Source of the DNA: Echinometra lucunter
Lineage: Eukaryota > Echinodermata > Echinoidea > Camarodonta > Echinometridae
Direction: 5' to 3'
NCBI GenBank assembly: GCA_029962745.1
Contig: CM057171.1
Location: 22,738,637-22,802,636 of the forward strand
DNA length: 64,000 nucleotides
Numbering within the stretch: the first letter of the stretch is position 1; each line of letters opens with the position of its first letter. The notes beneath the pieces were generated by a model that ran no database searches, was not told where the DNA came from, and worked only from the letters and a program-made list of their open reading frames with translations. The position numbers and the translations under genes are program-made. Of the stretch, positions 1-12,254 are shown piece after piece.

Positions 1-365
1 AGAAATGGGTCCAGTCAGAGAGGTAAGTCCTGCACCACTCCATGGCCTTCCATCTGATAGTGTGGAAGTTTATGTAGAAGAATGTCATGGTGTATAGTAT
101 CGCAGGCCTTGGCGAAGTACAGGAATATCCCAACAGTATGTCAACAGTGGAAGTGGCAACTTCATTTATATAAAACACAATTGCATGGGAGGTGCTATGA
201 TTTTCACGAAACTGAAATTGAAAGTTTGAAAAAAAAAATGCTTTTTCAGAGAAGGCGTTAGTTCTTGTGTAAACTAGTTTCTCAAGAACTTTAGACAATG
301 ATGCAAGTAGGAAAATGCGGTGTTCATTTACTTTCTTAAAAAGAGGTATCACTTTGGCATTTTTT
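1..365 (-). mobile_element. CR1/L2-like LINE, RT domain fragment (broken)
   Basis: Read on the minus strand this stretch gives pieces of a non-LTR retrotransposon reverse transcriptase. In order from about 365 downward: AKVIPLFKK, LLASLSKVLEKLVYTRTN, FQFRENHSTSHAI, and near the window edge YFAKACDTIHHDILLHKL, which covers RT motif A (normally F-x-D-x-SKAFDT). These are RT motifs 1 to 3 of the CR1/L2 group. The frame changes several times and has A-run insertions, and the motif A aspartate is not preserved, so it is dead. The rest of the element lies outside the window on the left. Family assignment to CR1/L2 rather than another LINE group is inference. Confidence 0.75.
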
Positions 366-515
366 TCTAAATTTTATTAGGTACCTATCCTGAGGTAAGA
401 GGGACACTACAAATATGCACTAAGGGATTGACAATTCATTTGATTTTTTTTAAGTAAAGTGCTTTGATTTCCATCACACCCGGAGCTTTTCTTAGTCTGC
501 AAATTGTTAACAATA

Positions 516-864
516 TGTGACCTGCCGCCTCAAAACCACCAATAAGTCGCCAAATTCATTTCTCCGTCTTATAGCTCATCTGAAAGAATAGATTCTCAGC
601 TTTCCAATGGTACATGACTCATCTAAATTGCTCAACAATAACCCCCTCAAAAACACAGTAGATAATTAGGAATCAATAACTTCCATTCAGAGAAAAGAGC
701 CCATGAAGTTCAGAAAAAAAGAGCGCTCAGCCTGAGTTCTCTTCATGTGACCAAAGTGCAGCGCGGTATTCAGTAGTCCATAACAAACGGTATGAAGGGA
801 TTATCAGATTAGGATAAAATTTGGCACCTCTTAGGATTAGGACCTATTCTTTATCCCCCCCCCC

Positions 865-898
<34 letters not shown>

Positions 899-1229
899 AG
901 TTCACTACCCTGAGTAATTTTTAACTTGGACGGGAATGAATGAAGGCATAACAAAAGCACTCTATAAACACTCCATGAGGCGGTCAATTTGAATGAAGTG
1001 AAAATTAGGAGTCATTTTAAAATTGCTAAAAAAAAAAAGAAAAGAAAAAAGAAAAAAAAAGTCTGGGGCAAATTACAATCCCAAACTTTGAGACATGATG
1101 GAATGATAATGAACCTATCATTTCTATCAAGAACATAAAATTGACCAATCCGACCAAAATTACATTTTTGGCTGTGTTCTCAGTTGCGGTGCATGCGACT
1201 TATTGGTGCTTTCGAGCCGGCGGGTTACA
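516..1229. mobile_element. MITE family A, copy 1 (non-autonomous DNA transposon)
   Basis: The 714 bp unit starts TGTGACCTGCCGCCTCAAAA and ends with its near reverse complement (TTCGAGCCGGCGGGTTACA). The inverted ends extend over CACCAATAAGTCGC / GCGACTTATTGGTG, about 35 bp in total. A second, clearly homologous copy lies at 53156-53818. There is no coding sequence. A-runs at 869-896 and 1028-1060 are copy-specific expansions. It sits between an A and a T (…ATA / TAT…), so a TA target duplication is possible but not provable. Confidence 0.8.
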
Positions 1230-1600
1230 TATTGATAATTTCTCTTCCATTAGCAGGAAAGGGAATGTGGAGTTTTTGTTGGGTTAATCGAGGAAATTAC
1301 TGAATGATTTATTGCCTTGCGTTTTTTTTTTTTTTTTTTTTTTTGTTTTTGTTTTTTTTTGTTTTAGCATTATGCAATGATGGTAATGTCCATTCTTTTT
1401 TGGCAATACGTGATAAGGAGGTAAGAATGTTTTTATATGAAGTTTACCTGGAGCGAGAAGTGTCATTTGGTTTGGAAATACACATCGCACAAAAAGTAAC
1501 TAACCACAGTGTCTTTTGATCATAGCTCAAATATAATGCATTGTATCGGACAACTTTTAACAGAATCTTATTTTTAAAAACAATTCCAAACGCTTTGACA
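1230..1600. other. Intergenic, poly-T rich
   Basis: No gene seen. A T-run with scattered G (1321-1363) generates short open frames on both strands that are low-complexity artefacts. Confidence 0.5.
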
Positions 1601-1615
1601 CTTGAAGTCATGAAT

Positions 1616-1875
1616 TTCCCAATCCCTAAGGGCTGGTGTTGGTGAATGGGGAAATTACATGTAAATCGTCAACACGAACCGTGATACTCGGTTCAGCAGA
1701 CGACATTCAACACCAGAAAGCAACACTGACTACCGGAAATACTTCATATCTTGCGAGGTCAATTCCAACACCACCCTGAATTCAAGTCCGGTGTTAAGGC
1801 TGGTGTTGGTGTTCTCACAACACCAACACCAGCCTCCAATACCGTACTTGAAATCAACCATTGGATATACAAACC
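1616..1875. mobile_element. Short foldback / hairpin element
   Basis: A perfect 17 bp stem (1797-1813 with 1819-1835; AGGCTGGTGTTGGTGTT and its complement) closes a 5-base loop. An imperfect outer stem extends it (1779-1796 with 1836-1854). The same GGCTGGTGTTGGTG string occurs at 1630-1643, bracketed by AATTTCCC / GGGGAAATT. This nested dyad structure fits a small foldback MITE. An RNA hairpin is the alternative reading. Confidence 0.5.
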
Positions 1876-1889
1876 AAAGAATGACAAAA

Positions 1890-2460
1890 CAGTAAGCTTG
1901 ACCAGGATAACAGACGAAAGTTTGAGAGCTTATTTCATGTGGGGTCTTCGAGATATATGAACAAAATAATAAGTTAAATTCGTGACATTTACACGCAGAA
2001 TAATAACCAGGAATAGTAATCATATAATGATTGAAATTATAATTTATACAAGAAGAATATAATGAAGTGAAAAATATTCTTTCAATTTTCTCTTAAACAT
2101 GAACAAAGTTTTCTATTCCCTTTATATCATTAGGAAGAGAAATCCAATGTTTTATAACAATGAAGTAAATCGAAATACTAATGCTACCTACTCTTTCTGG
2201 TAGGTTGAAATTGAAACAGCTCTTTCTTGTATTGTAATGATGTAAGTCGGTAACACGATTAAAGTTTGATCGAATATAATGATTTCACCTAGCATGATAT
2301 AATTTATGCACGTGGTGCAATACAAGTTGTTTTCATCTTTGGTTGACTTCAAGGAAACCAGCTTCAGAGAGATCGCTGTAGCCAACTTGAGTACTGGGAC
2401 AAAAACAGTTGATGAATCTCACCATTTTGTTTTAAGACAAAACAAAAAAAAACATAATAA
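1890..2460. other. Intergenic, no gene recognised
   Basis: AT-rich sequence between the hairpin element and the palindrome. Short open frames here lack recognisable motifs. Confidence 0.4.
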
Positions 2461-2466
2461 TAATAA

Positions 2467-3368
2467 GTTCCCCCTAAAACATATACCTATATTTTTTTCG
2501 ATTAGGAACCTTTGATGAAATCTGAATACAGAATCATGTAGCTACACTTCTCAGCTACATTTCCTGGAAAATTCAGGGCAAACCCTTCAGTCGCGCTTCA
2601 GTGAACATGACCTAAATGCAAAATTGTCATTTTCTAGAAGTTCACAAGTCTCGTGCAATGACTTTGATGCAGTAATATAAGAACATACTTTAAGTTTTCT
2701 GCGTTTGAATGCATGCAACATAAACTTTTTTCGTTACCATACATGTCAAATGAGTTTTGCACCGAGTTTCATGCTTAAGTGAGCATGAGGTTAAAAATAG
2801 CAAAAAATGCATTTTTTACATCTTTTACGTGGTGAATTTGATCTAATGCGGAGGAATTCATGTTTTGTTATCAGTTATCAGCAATCAGTAAGATTTTTAG
2901 TCCACAAAAATAAGGAAATAATTACTGGATAATTTTAACATGGTAATATTTTGTTTTATTTTGTGTTCATTCAACCGTGCATTGATAGGTATCAATTGCA
3001 AAGGTTGCAAACACCCTTCCAAAACATGAAATCCTCCGCATTAGATCAAATTCACCACGCAAAAGATGTCAAAACTGCTCGGTGCACAACTCATTTGGCA
3101 TGTTTGGTAATGAAAAAAAGTCTATGTTGCATGCCTTCAAACGAAGAAAACTTAAAGTATGTTCCGATATCACTGCATCAAAGTCATGGCACGAGGCATG
3201 TGAAAATGACAAATTAGCATTTAGGTCGTGTTTACTGAAGCGTGACTGAAGGGTTTGCCTGAATTTATGAGAAAATGTAGCTGAGAAGTGTAGCTGTATG
3301 AGTCTGTATTTAGATTTTATCAAATGTACCTGATCGAAAAAAATACATATATGCTTTAGGGGGAACTT
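2467..3368. mobile_element. Foldback element family B, 0.9 kb palindrome
   Basis: Two inverted arms of roughly 350-400 bp (about 2467-2867 and 3025-3368) pair almost end to end. Their outer tips are GTTCCCCCTAAA and TTTAGGGGGAAC. Inner landmarks include CCGCATTAGATCAAATTC against its complement, and AAGCGTGACTGAAGGG against CCCTTCAGTCGCGCTT. A roughly 155 bp single-copy loop contains CAACCGTGCATTGATAGG. The same loop sequence and part of the same arm reappear at 59.5 kb and 61.6 kb, so this is a family. No transposase is present. Confidence 0.8.
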
Positions 3369-4069
3369 ATTTGCTGTTTTGTGTTTATATTAATGATGAA
3401 ATTGAAAACCTGTATAATTCTCACTGCACATTCCTGTAATTATTTTGTACGGGTTAATTTGAAAAGAGAAACACATTTTTTTCCTTTTTTTTCTAGGGGG
3501 ATGGGTGGATCTGACATATCCTGTGTGTACGGTAATAAGATCACCATTACATGTATATCAGTTCATTAGAAAATTCCAATTTAAATATACTGTAGCTTGA
3601 ACAGTCGTCTGGTGCCCTTAGTATCCTTTCACTGACATGTGAAAAAAAAATGAACAAAGAATTTGGCACTGTGTTAATGTAGCTGAATGTTTAGCTACCA
3701 ATTCTTAATCTGACTCCAATCCTTAAGGCAAAGTCTTTCTGTATTCCTTATCATGCAATTTGAAATAAATACTCCACATCTATCTATTCCTTTAGATCTT
3801 ACGTGAACTCTTTTCCTTTCATGTGAAGATTAAAAAATGTTGTTCATCATCGCTTGCACAATCAAATTGCCTACATGCAAAGAGAATCAGAATAGAGAAG
3901 ACAAAACTTAAAATATTATCTGGTAAGTTTTCAACATCACTCGAAAGGACTTCGAGCCAATCACCCACGCGTCCTTATTTTGGATCGATGTGCATTCTTC
4001 ATAGAAACACGTGTAATAAGGTCAATGTTAAGTTTAAAGTAAATAAAGTAAATAAGGGTTATGTTTAAC
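3369..4069. other. Intergenic, no gene recognised
   Basis: A short T-run is at 3477-3492. The plus-strand frame at 3823-4068 has no recognisable domain and no convincing splice context. Nothing else is supported. Confidence 0.4.
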
Positions 4070-4700
4070 ATCTATAAACAGGTAGTTTTCAAACCAAATT
4101 GGCCAGGATTCACAGTTTCATACTCGGAGGGGAGGGGCATTTCTTTTCCTCCACTTCAATTCTTTTCTTAAATGAATTAACCCGTTTTATTATAATAAAA
4201 CAATGATGAAACTATGTTTTAAAGTTGAGATTTATAAATTTTGGTGAATCAATAGTGATGTTGTGCCTGAGCGGGGACAGTAGGGCGTGCAATATGCAAC
4301 GGCTTTTTTCCCCCGTATTCACTGCCTTATTTACTTTGTAGAACGATCCTGCATTTATAGAGGTAAGATCAATGTTATCTTTGTATTGTTGGTGTCCCTA
4401 TTTTTTTCAAACATCTCACCTCGTATATAGGCATCCGACGAATGCTGAATATTGGTTTGACACTGAAGAATACGTGCAGGTTCGTTGGTCCGCAATCCCG
4501 TAAGCATAAATCGACATTTGTGTCATACTGTACGAGCTGCTATATGTAAAGACATCCCACCACTTGAGCTCTCCAAATCCAAGCTGACGACAGATGCTCA
4601 CCGGCTTCAACCAATCCGACCAATAACCATAGTACATGTAACTCCAAATACCTGACCTGTACCTGGCCATTATTTTCACACACACACAAAAAAAAAATTG
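4070..4700 (-). repeat. SRCR-type repeat unit 1 (exon plus intron flank, intact)
   Basis: This segment is homologous to the sequence at 52035-52740, and its left part (4070-4170, with TCTATAAACAGGT) is homologous to 24955-25075. The shared region covers an SRCR-like exon and several hundred bases of its downstream intron. It looks like a duplicated exon-containing block rather than a classic transposon. It is the uninterrupted reference against which the giant insertion at 25-52 kb can be seen. Confidence 0.6.
4420..4660 (-). CDS. SRCR-like domain exon (single exon, unplaced gene)
   Basis: The minus-strand frame is open through W-SYMYYGYWSDW, then SICRQLGFGELKWWD, and ends …CTYSSVSNQYSAFVGC. 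SICRQLGFG is the hallmark core of scavenger receptor cysteine-rich domains, which act as extracellular binding modules in echinoderm immune-type receptors. The last cysteines fit the domain end. The usual first cysteine and the G-x-E motif are not evident, so it is divergent. A good splice donor (ACGAG then GTGAGA) ends the exon at 4420. The acceptor was not fixed with confidence. The frame has no stop over the domain. It may be one exon of a multi-SRCR gene with exons also at 22.3 and 52.6 kb. Confidence 0.5.
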
Positions 4701-4989
4701 AGTCAATTGACTGGCAAATGAGGAGGCCCTAAATTCATATCATTTCGTGTGTTATTTAACCAAACTTTGTGAGTGCATTAGTGCCCCTAGACAGTATCAT
4801 AGCACAACTTGTTAAATTGACAGGCACCAGAACGTGGATTTGACATTGGGCCGTATCGATAAAAGTAGCATTTGCTGAGAAGCTAAACTACCTAATAATA
4901 GTTATTATGCCAGAGTAAAAGCTGAAAGCGATTACTTGCGCCGAGCCTTTTTCTTGGCCAGAGATCTGTTCCGGGTGTCCTCAAAAAGC

Positions 4990-5002
4990 GGAAAGACAGA
5001 TT

Positions 5003-5052
<50 letters not shown>
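4990..5052. repeat. (TA)n microsatellite
   Basis: An uninterrupted AT/TA dinucleotide run of about 45 bp with a short AT-rich flank. Confidence 0.95.
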
Positions 5053-5159
5053 TTTTCAGTATAGGGGGCCTACTTTGCCTTTAAAATGATATATATTTTT
5101 TTTACATATCATTGTTAAAGCATCTTCTGTCTGAGAGAAAAATACCAAGATCATCAGAG

Positions 5160-5757
5160 ATTCCGAAGCTCGCTGCGGAGTATCGCAATTTGAGACAAGA
5201 GCTGAACAAGAAGTTGCTTCTTCAGGAAATCCATGAAGCTGAACCTCTTGATCTATAGCGTCGAGCAAAAGAAAGATGGAAACATCTACCTTTGCACTGG
5301 ATCCATCTTCGCTAAGCTTCTTGATATACATATCGAAAAAACGATTGAGATACCAATTATTAACGCGCATAGGTTGCCGTCATCGCGGGAACAAGCCAGC
5401 GATAAACCTGACCAAATCATATTCAGATTTGGAAGGATGCAAGATCGCGACAACGTTCTTAAGCATTTGAGAAACCGCGCCCACGACGCACGCAGGAGGA
5501 AACCGTAGCCAACGATCATCTATCAACCATTCGCAACATTACTATTCGCACGGACCTTCCCCCAGCGATGAAGAGAGAACGCGGTCGACTTTCAAGCATC
5601 GCGTACAAGCTACGTCATGAACAACGCCTCATGACTCGCATCAAGGTTAGCAACGCCCAAGTCATACTACAAACTAAGCGCAACAGACAAGACAACTGGT
5701 CCACTTGGCAGGGAAAGCTCTATGCACTGGTAACTATGGTTGAATATCAATTATTCT
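5160..5757 (+). pseudogene. Orphan LINE ORF1 (L1-ORF1-like), broken
   Basis: Frame 5233-5508 reads LNLLIYSVEQ, then IFAKLLDIHIE, NAHRLPSSREQASDKPDQI and IFRFGRMQDRDNVL. This is the RRM-type nucleic-acid binding region of LINE ORF1 proteins. After a stop and frame change near 5508, the C-terminal domain continues as ITIRTDLPPAMKRERGRL (5550-5600) up to a stop at 5759. The upstream coiled coil is visible as short pieces from about 5166. The protein would bind element RNA as a chaperone. It is disabled by a frameshift, and no matching ORF2 follows directly, so this is a 3'-truncated or isolated fragment. Confidence 0.65.
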
Positions 5758-5759
5758 AA

Positions 5760-6600
5760 ATTCAGCCTCAACATGCATCCTTCAAATTACTTGGAAATGT
5801 TTTAAGTTCATTACAATTAATGTGTATCTGTGTTTCTTCATTTATCAGTCAACCAGAATTATACTTCTACATGTATTTCATTTCTTATAAGTAATAGAAA
5901 GGAATAAAATGCTTTCTGCCTATATGTGCTTATGAATATGATATGTACCCGAGGGTTTTCCACGTTTTCAGGGGCTTTAATCTATACCTTATTACACATT
6001 TAGCTTACGATAGTAATCATACGCTAAAAACTGATCTTGTCAAGAGACGGTGGTCTAGTTTGACAAATTAAAATTGGTCATGCACATGAATGTTGTTTAT
6101 TTGAAAATAATTAGACAAAATATTGATTTCTTTTGCTCGCCGAACATATTTTGACAATGCAGAATGACAAATGTGTTGGTAATGTCATTTTTGTCATTGC
6201 GTTACAAATTACATTACAAATTACATGACGAGTTATGTATTCATTTTTTAATGATTTTTTGACAAATATGAATATGCAAGGACAGATTATAGGTCCATGA
6301 TTCGTCATTTAATTGAGTGTAATTGTATTGAGATTACATGACTGGGTTTTGGTTACTCGGATTGGCTCGCTCTCTGTTTTTTTCTTGACAAATTCATACT
6401 TTCATTGTAGCGTCATTTGAAAGGCGTGCATCCTTTTCCCTCTCCAGTTTTTCTATTGAAAATTGGTTCCTTTTTCCCCTGTGACAGTCATTGCTGTGGA
6501 TAATGAGCTGCTTTCATTTCCATAAACTCTGCGTTTACAAATGAACAAATAACTCCTTTTGAATTAGGAGAGGGGGGTATGTATTTATTTCTGTCAGAAA
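5760..6600. other. Intergenic, no gene recognised
   Basis: AT-rich. A small tandem of ATTACAAATTACA occurs near 6200-6225. Nothing else is supported. Confidence 0.4.
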
Positions 6601-6604
6601 ACAA

Positions 6605-7140
6605 ACAGACGCTTAAAGGATTATTCGTTATCCTCTAAGTTTATCACACCCAGTTGAGCTTTTATTTCTAATATGCTTTCAACTAAGTACACTTTCAATG
6701 ATTTTTGATACACTCTTAAGGTATCATACTGCTCTACATTAAACTCTTAAAGTGATAATAAATAGTAATAATCATGTTATGTACATCATCCAGGGACCAT
6801 CACTTGCACGCTGAAAGCTGCATATCGCCGTTGCGATGGGATGGTGGCCAGGGGTGACCGCATTTTTTCAGAACGTTGGATTGTCTAAAAACATACAGAT
6901 TCTTAAAGGGTTACTCGTGATCCTCTACGTTTACGATTTACCTCGGTGAATGTATAATAGTCTAATTATCACGCCCAATTCAGCCCTTATTTTTAGTAAG
7001 GGCCTACGCTATCAACTTATTACACTTTCAATGATCTTGATACACTTCATGGTATCAGACAGCTCTGTGTCTAACTCTGTAAGTGATATAAAACAATAAT
7101 AATTTTATGTATTACCCCCATGGACCATAACAGCAGCATA
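6605..7140. repeat. Direct duplication of about 250 bp, period about 289 bp
   Basis: The block from CTTAAAGGATTATTCG (6614) through AGTGATAATAAATAGT recurs from CTTAAAGGGTTACTCG (6903) through AGTGATATAAAACAAT. The order of matching segments is the same (TACACTTTCAATGAT, GGTATCA…GCTCT, …GGACCAT). A roughly 40 bp GC-richer piece separates the two. The copies have diverged noticeably, so the duplication is old. Confidence 0.65.
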
Positions 7141-7179
7141 CTCAAGCAAAAGGTTTCCGTAATACGCCTGCCAACTAAT

Positions 7180-10090
7180 CCAATTAATTGATATTTCTTT
7201 TTGAGATAATAACATCTTTAGCCTTGACTCTATCATCGATCAAAACCTCAAACTGACCCTGGAAAACATCAATTTTAATCTATCTGCCATTGGTCTTTCC
7301 GAAACTTGGTTAAATGACAACAATTGTTCACTTGTTTCACTACCAGGTTACACTCTAGTCACGAATAAAAGATTAGGCATGAGGGGGAGGTGTTGGAGCA
7401 TATATCTCCACGAAATACCAATTTAAGACTCACAGCAACATGAATATAACCTCTGCCTTAGAAAGTTTATTCACTGAAATCCTTAATCCAGGAAAAGGGG
7501 GATTTTAATTGGAATTATTTATCGACCCCCTAGCTCTAGCTGTGGTGACTTTTTTTTAGAAGAACTAGAAATAGTTTTATCCGACCCCCTCCTAACAAAC
7601 AGACAATGTTTCATAATGGGCGATTGTAATATAGACCTGCTTAATCTTGACGACAATCTGACTCATACGTACCTTGATCTCGCCCTTTCTCATTCTCTTG
7701 TCCCACCAATAGTAAGACCCATAAGGATAGCTGAAAACTCAGCAACACTTAAAGATCATATTTTAACTAATGTTCATCCATATCCTGATCCTGGAATACT
7801 ACTCACCGATATCACTGATCACTTTCTTATTTTCGCCACGTTTCTACAAAAACTAAACAACTTCCAATTCCTAAACCACGTACCCTTACCTACGACAACA
7901 TCGCTCGTCTTAAGAAAAGACTACGCCTTCTCGATTGGACTGAAGTAATAGAAACAGAAAATTGTAATGAATCTTTTGACAAATTCATTGAGGCTTTAAC
8001 ACTTGTTTATAATGAAACTATTCCAGACACCTTGCATAAAAAAAATCAAATTACAAAGAGAATCCTAGATCGCCGTGGATTACCAAAGCCCTTTTAAGAT
8101 CCATAAATAAGAAAAATAAATTATATTACATATATAAGCGTTACCATTTTCTCAATCACGACTTAAGTATACTAAGTACAAAAATATTTTAACTAGCTTG
8201 CTAAGAAGTGCTAAAAAGAACTTTTATGCCTCTAAAATATTTTCATGCAAAAACGATATAAAAGGTACATGGAAAATAATAAACGGTGTCCTTCAAAGGA
8301 ATGTTCAACATAGGTCAGTGAATACTGTAAAAATTAATGACAACTTGATTGATGACACAAATGTTATTGTAGAAAGCTTCAATGAATACTTTGTCAACAT
8401 TGGCAGAAATCTAGCTGAAAAAATTTCCAATACTAATAAACACTATTGGACTACATGGACCAACCAAAGCCTAATACATTATTTCTATACCCAACTGACT
8501 CGGCTGAAATAATCGGAATTGTGCAAAAGTTAAAAAATCCCAAAGAGTCCTGGATTCGACAATATAACAAATAATTTGCTTAAGCATATCCTGCCAGACA
8601 TCATTGTTCCCCTTGTTCACATCTACAACATATCTTTATCTACAGGTATAGTTCCAAACCAAATCAAAATCGCTAAAGTCTTCCCTATTTTCAAAAAGGG
8701 TGATACTCACCTGATCACCAACTAACGTCCTATTTAATTACTGACAACTTTTTCTGAGATCTTGGAAAAAAATCATTTATAACAGAACAATTAGTTTCCT
8801 GGATGAGTACAACATTCTAAGTAATGTTCAATTTGGTTTCCGTGAACAACACAACACAGCACATGCAATCTTGACCCTCGTCGACAAAGTTATAAGGGTA
8901 CTCGACAACCATTCCCACACTATTGGTATTTTCCTGGACTTCTCCAAAGCTTTTGATACTGTGGATCACGACATACTTTTACATAAATTGAATCACTATG
9001 GAATCAGATGACAGGCCTTGGAGTGGTTCAGGAATTACCTTACTAATAGGAAACAATTTGTATTTATTGACAGCTTTTCCTCAACCCTAGGTGATATATC
9101 GTGTGGGGTACCTCAAGGGCTCCATATTATGCCCGCTTTTATTTACATTGTATGTTAATGATCTTTAGCTTTCCTCCAGGTAGCTATATTTTATACTCTT
9201 TGTTGATGATTCAAACTTGGTTTATACCCATCGGGATCCACATGAGCTCACAGAAATCATTAATACTGAATTTAAAAATGTATCAAACTGGATTGCAGCC
9301 AACATGCTTTCATTAAACCTTGACAAAACCCACTTTATGATATTTAGCAATAGTATTACTGAACCCCCTGAACCTATAATTTTAAATGACCATACGCTAA
9401 TTCAGGTTACTAACACCAGATTCCTTGGGTTATAATTGATGACCGTTTATCCTGGAAACCTCATCTTACCCAGTTAAGTAAAAAGGTATCGCGCAATATC
9501 GGTGTCATTAACCAAATTAAACATTTCTTCCCCCAGTCCACCCTACATTTATTATACTGCACTCTCGTTCTATCTCTTTTGAATTATGGTATACTCGCAT
9601 GGGGTCACTCTAACAGACAATATCTCAATAAAGTTTTACAAAAAAAAAATGCGATAAAAGCTATCGTTCTCACAATAGCGCTCTATTTTTAAATAATAGA
9701 GTCTTGAAAATAGATGAACTATACTTGTATAACCTTGGATGGTTTATGTACCACTTGGAAAAAAAATCAATTACCTGGAACATTTATTACAGATATTCTC
9801 AAGAAACAATCAAGTTCACAATTATCCTACAAGACAATCTAATATGTTACATCTCCCACTGACCAGAACACTTACTACCCAAAATACATTTATATACACA
9901 GGACCACAGTTGTGGAACTCTTTGAATAATACCATCAAAGTAGCCTCCACTATTTATTTAATTCAAACGTAAACTTAAAAAGTTCTTTTTGGATAGATAT
10001 AACTGTTAATTGTCAGCACGAATGGAATGCATATATTCAGCATAAACTTGTTGATGAAAATAACACTATAATAAGATCTAAAGCTTTGCA
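7180..10090 (+). mobile_element. LINE ORF2 (endonuclease + RT), frameshifted, CR1/L2-like
   Basis: This is a 5'-truncated non-LTR retrotransposon. The apurinic-type endonuclease starts at about 7230 (LSAIGLSETWLND) and continues in frame 7616-7948 with MGDCNIDLL and ITDHFLIFATF, the catalytic GDxN and DH motifs. The linker is at 8198-8512. The RT is split over frames: VPNQIKIAKVFPIFKKG (8650-8700), QFGFREQHNTAHAI (about 8830), IFLDFSKAFDTVDHDILLHK (8930-8990), GVPQG near 9108, FVDDSNLVYTH (motif C, about 9200) and WIAANMLSLNLDKTHFM (9289-9340). The C-terminal region runs to about 9990. At least five frameshifts or stops make it dead. The 3' end is not sharp; A/T-rich sequence and a (CT)n run follow. 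Confidence 0.85.
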
Positions 10091-10170
10091 AAAGTAATCG
10101 TAATGTAAAATTCCCCGTCCTCCATTCCTCATCTTCACCATTTTCATCCTTCATCTAAATCCCTTTATTT

Positions 10171-10322
10171 CTCTCCCCCCCCCCCCCCTCTCTCTCTCTC
10201 TCTCTCAGAATTCTTTCTTTGTTTCATTCTTTTGTTTTTTTTATTTTACATGTACCAACTAATGTAAGTCATATTACTCCTTCTTTTCTGTGGTCGGGGC
10301 CGCGGGGCGGGGGGGGGGGGGG
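10171..10322. repeat. Low-complexity cluster: poly-C, (CT)n, poly-T, poly-G
   Basis: C-run and (TC)n at 10176-10207, a T-run at 10232-10245 and a GC-rich G-run at 10296-10322. Confidence 0.9.
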
Positions 10323-10639
10323 TGGAATAACATAAAAGCACATATAAGTTCGTATTACATTACTGTTGTTGCATTATTTTTGTAAGCCAGATAGGGGTCT
10401 ATACAATACTAGCTTGGCTTCTTTAAATAGACTCCTCCACAGATTTATTTTTCTTAATTTAACTTCATACTTACAAACAGAAAAATGTATTATTTTTCAT
10501 ATGCAAATTTATTTTAAATATTGTTATTCCAAGAATAAGAATATGTATGTTTATTTAATTGTGTGTTGTTTTACTTACATTACTTAACCAATTTCAGTGA
10601 TGTTAACCAATGCTCCCAATGATGTAAAAATACTTTTTC

Positions 10640-12030
10640 GAAAGTAAAGTACTTATAAGCTGTCGTCAAGCTTTTTTAAGACACCCGGTTTAGCTCAAGC
10701 ACTGGGCTACGGTTCGAAAATTCTACTGAATGAGCATCTCAATGGGCTCGTAGTAAAACATTATCAATCAATTTTTTCTATAGGGCCCAGTATTGCCAGG
10801 TAAACGGTATGTTGTTTGACAGGTGGTATATTGTTTGAAAGTTTTCAACAGGTTATGCACCAACATCATCATGCAGATCAAGATGCCTTTTGGAAAATAG
10901 TACAAAGGAGATTTGTGCTCCTATGCGTAAGCCTTGTCGAAAGCTTTACTCCTCGCTCACTTTCCAAATTTGTGCAGAAAACGATCTGACCTACCTCTTT
11001 TAAATGTAACCAAACTCGTTTAATATTCAATTTTATAACAATCCTTTGAGACTGAAGATGAATACGTGTATCAGCTTACTAATGGTCTTAAAAAAGGATG
11101 TGAAGGCAATTTGAAATTTCAAAATATAGACTGGTAATTTACATCATGCTTTTGCAAGAAAAGGCGAAGACTACCTGCAGAGGAGCTTGCAAAAAGCAAG
11201 CAAATGCTTGTTGAAAAAAGAATATTCCTCCTTTTCAAATAGGCATTTCCAGTCTGGCTGGCCTTTGTGTACAAGAACAAAGCCGTCCCTTTTGATTTTC
11301 AGGAAATTTTGAACAGGAATGTTAGCTCATGCTGCAGAAGAAACAAGCTTCTACTTCTTTTTGCTAGCAATGACTTATTTGGCTATCTGAAGATACAAGC
11401 ATATGGTTAGAAAAAAGAATTTACTAGGTGTTTGCTAGGTTTATCGATACAGCCCGTTGTTGGGGTGTTTCATAAAGCTGTTAAATGTTAAGTACCTAAT
11501 TGTATGCCCAAGGATTTTCCTGACGTAAAATTCAGAGTCATTGCACTTCCCATAATCTTGATTAATATGGTAAATTTTATACCTCGCTGTAAAAAATGTT
11601 TGTAAATAATAGTAAAGTTAAGCTACGTGTGCATATTTCACCTTAACCTGATGCGATTTATGATAACTTATGTTCATTTATTATGCATTAGTCACTATAC
11701 CTATCACTAGTAACATTTGCAGCCATTATTACCGCGTAAAGCATTGTACACGAGCCATGACAAATGACATGGAATCAGTCCACCGGCGTAAATCCACTTT
11801 GAGGAGGGGGGGGGGGGGGTGATTGATCTGTTTTGCCGATTTTTTTTTTCTTTTCTTCTGACGAACTCACAGTAAAGTATAAACACACGCCCTCACCCAC
11901 CTGCACACCCCCCCCCCCTTACTCACATTTTAATTTTCATCTTGTGAGCGAGCGAAGCGAACGAGCCAAAAATAACTCCTTTTCTGGTTTTCAATCGCAT
12001 TTTCAAATTATAATTGTAAAATATGATGAT
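10640..12030. other. Intergenic, no gene recognised
   Basis: A short tRNA-like string (TTAGCTCAAGC…GGTTCGAAA) at 10690-10722 is too compact for a tRNA and may be a SINE remnant. G-run at 11803-11819, C-run near 11909. A GAGCGAGCGAAGCGAACGAGC motif lies at 11944-11966, one of several such motifs in the window. Confidence 0.4.
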
Positions 12031-12215
12031 CCTTCCTTTGGGTGTTAAAGACCAATATGACATAAAATTGACGTAAAAATGTGACACCTTATTTAACGTC
12101 TTGTGTTGTTGCAGAATGACGTCTTTAAGGCGTAAATATAAGACCTAAATAAGACGTCTGAGGTGACTTTGAAAAGACTTAAATAAGACGTAATTTTTAC
12201 CAGTCTCTGCTGAAA
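12030..12215. repeat. Dispersed ACGTC-rich repeat, copy 1
   Basis: Repeated GACGT/ACGTC words (GACGTAAAA, GACGTCTTTAAG, AAGACGTC) end at AATTTTTACCAGTCTCTG. The region is approximately the reverse complement of 54405-54600, so both belong to one dispersed family. No coding potential. Confidence 0.6.
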
Positions 12216-12254
12216 AAAAGGGGGCGATAAGACCTAGCTGGATTACTTTTCACT

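Noticed and set aside
1304..1519. Open frames over the T-run at 1.3 kb on both strands
   Set aside because: Poly-Phe/poly-Lys low-complexity translation, no domain, and overlapping frames on both strands.
10684..10740. tRNA-like string
   Set aside because: A-box-like and B-box-like words are only about 20 bp apart and no cloverleaf can be drawn.
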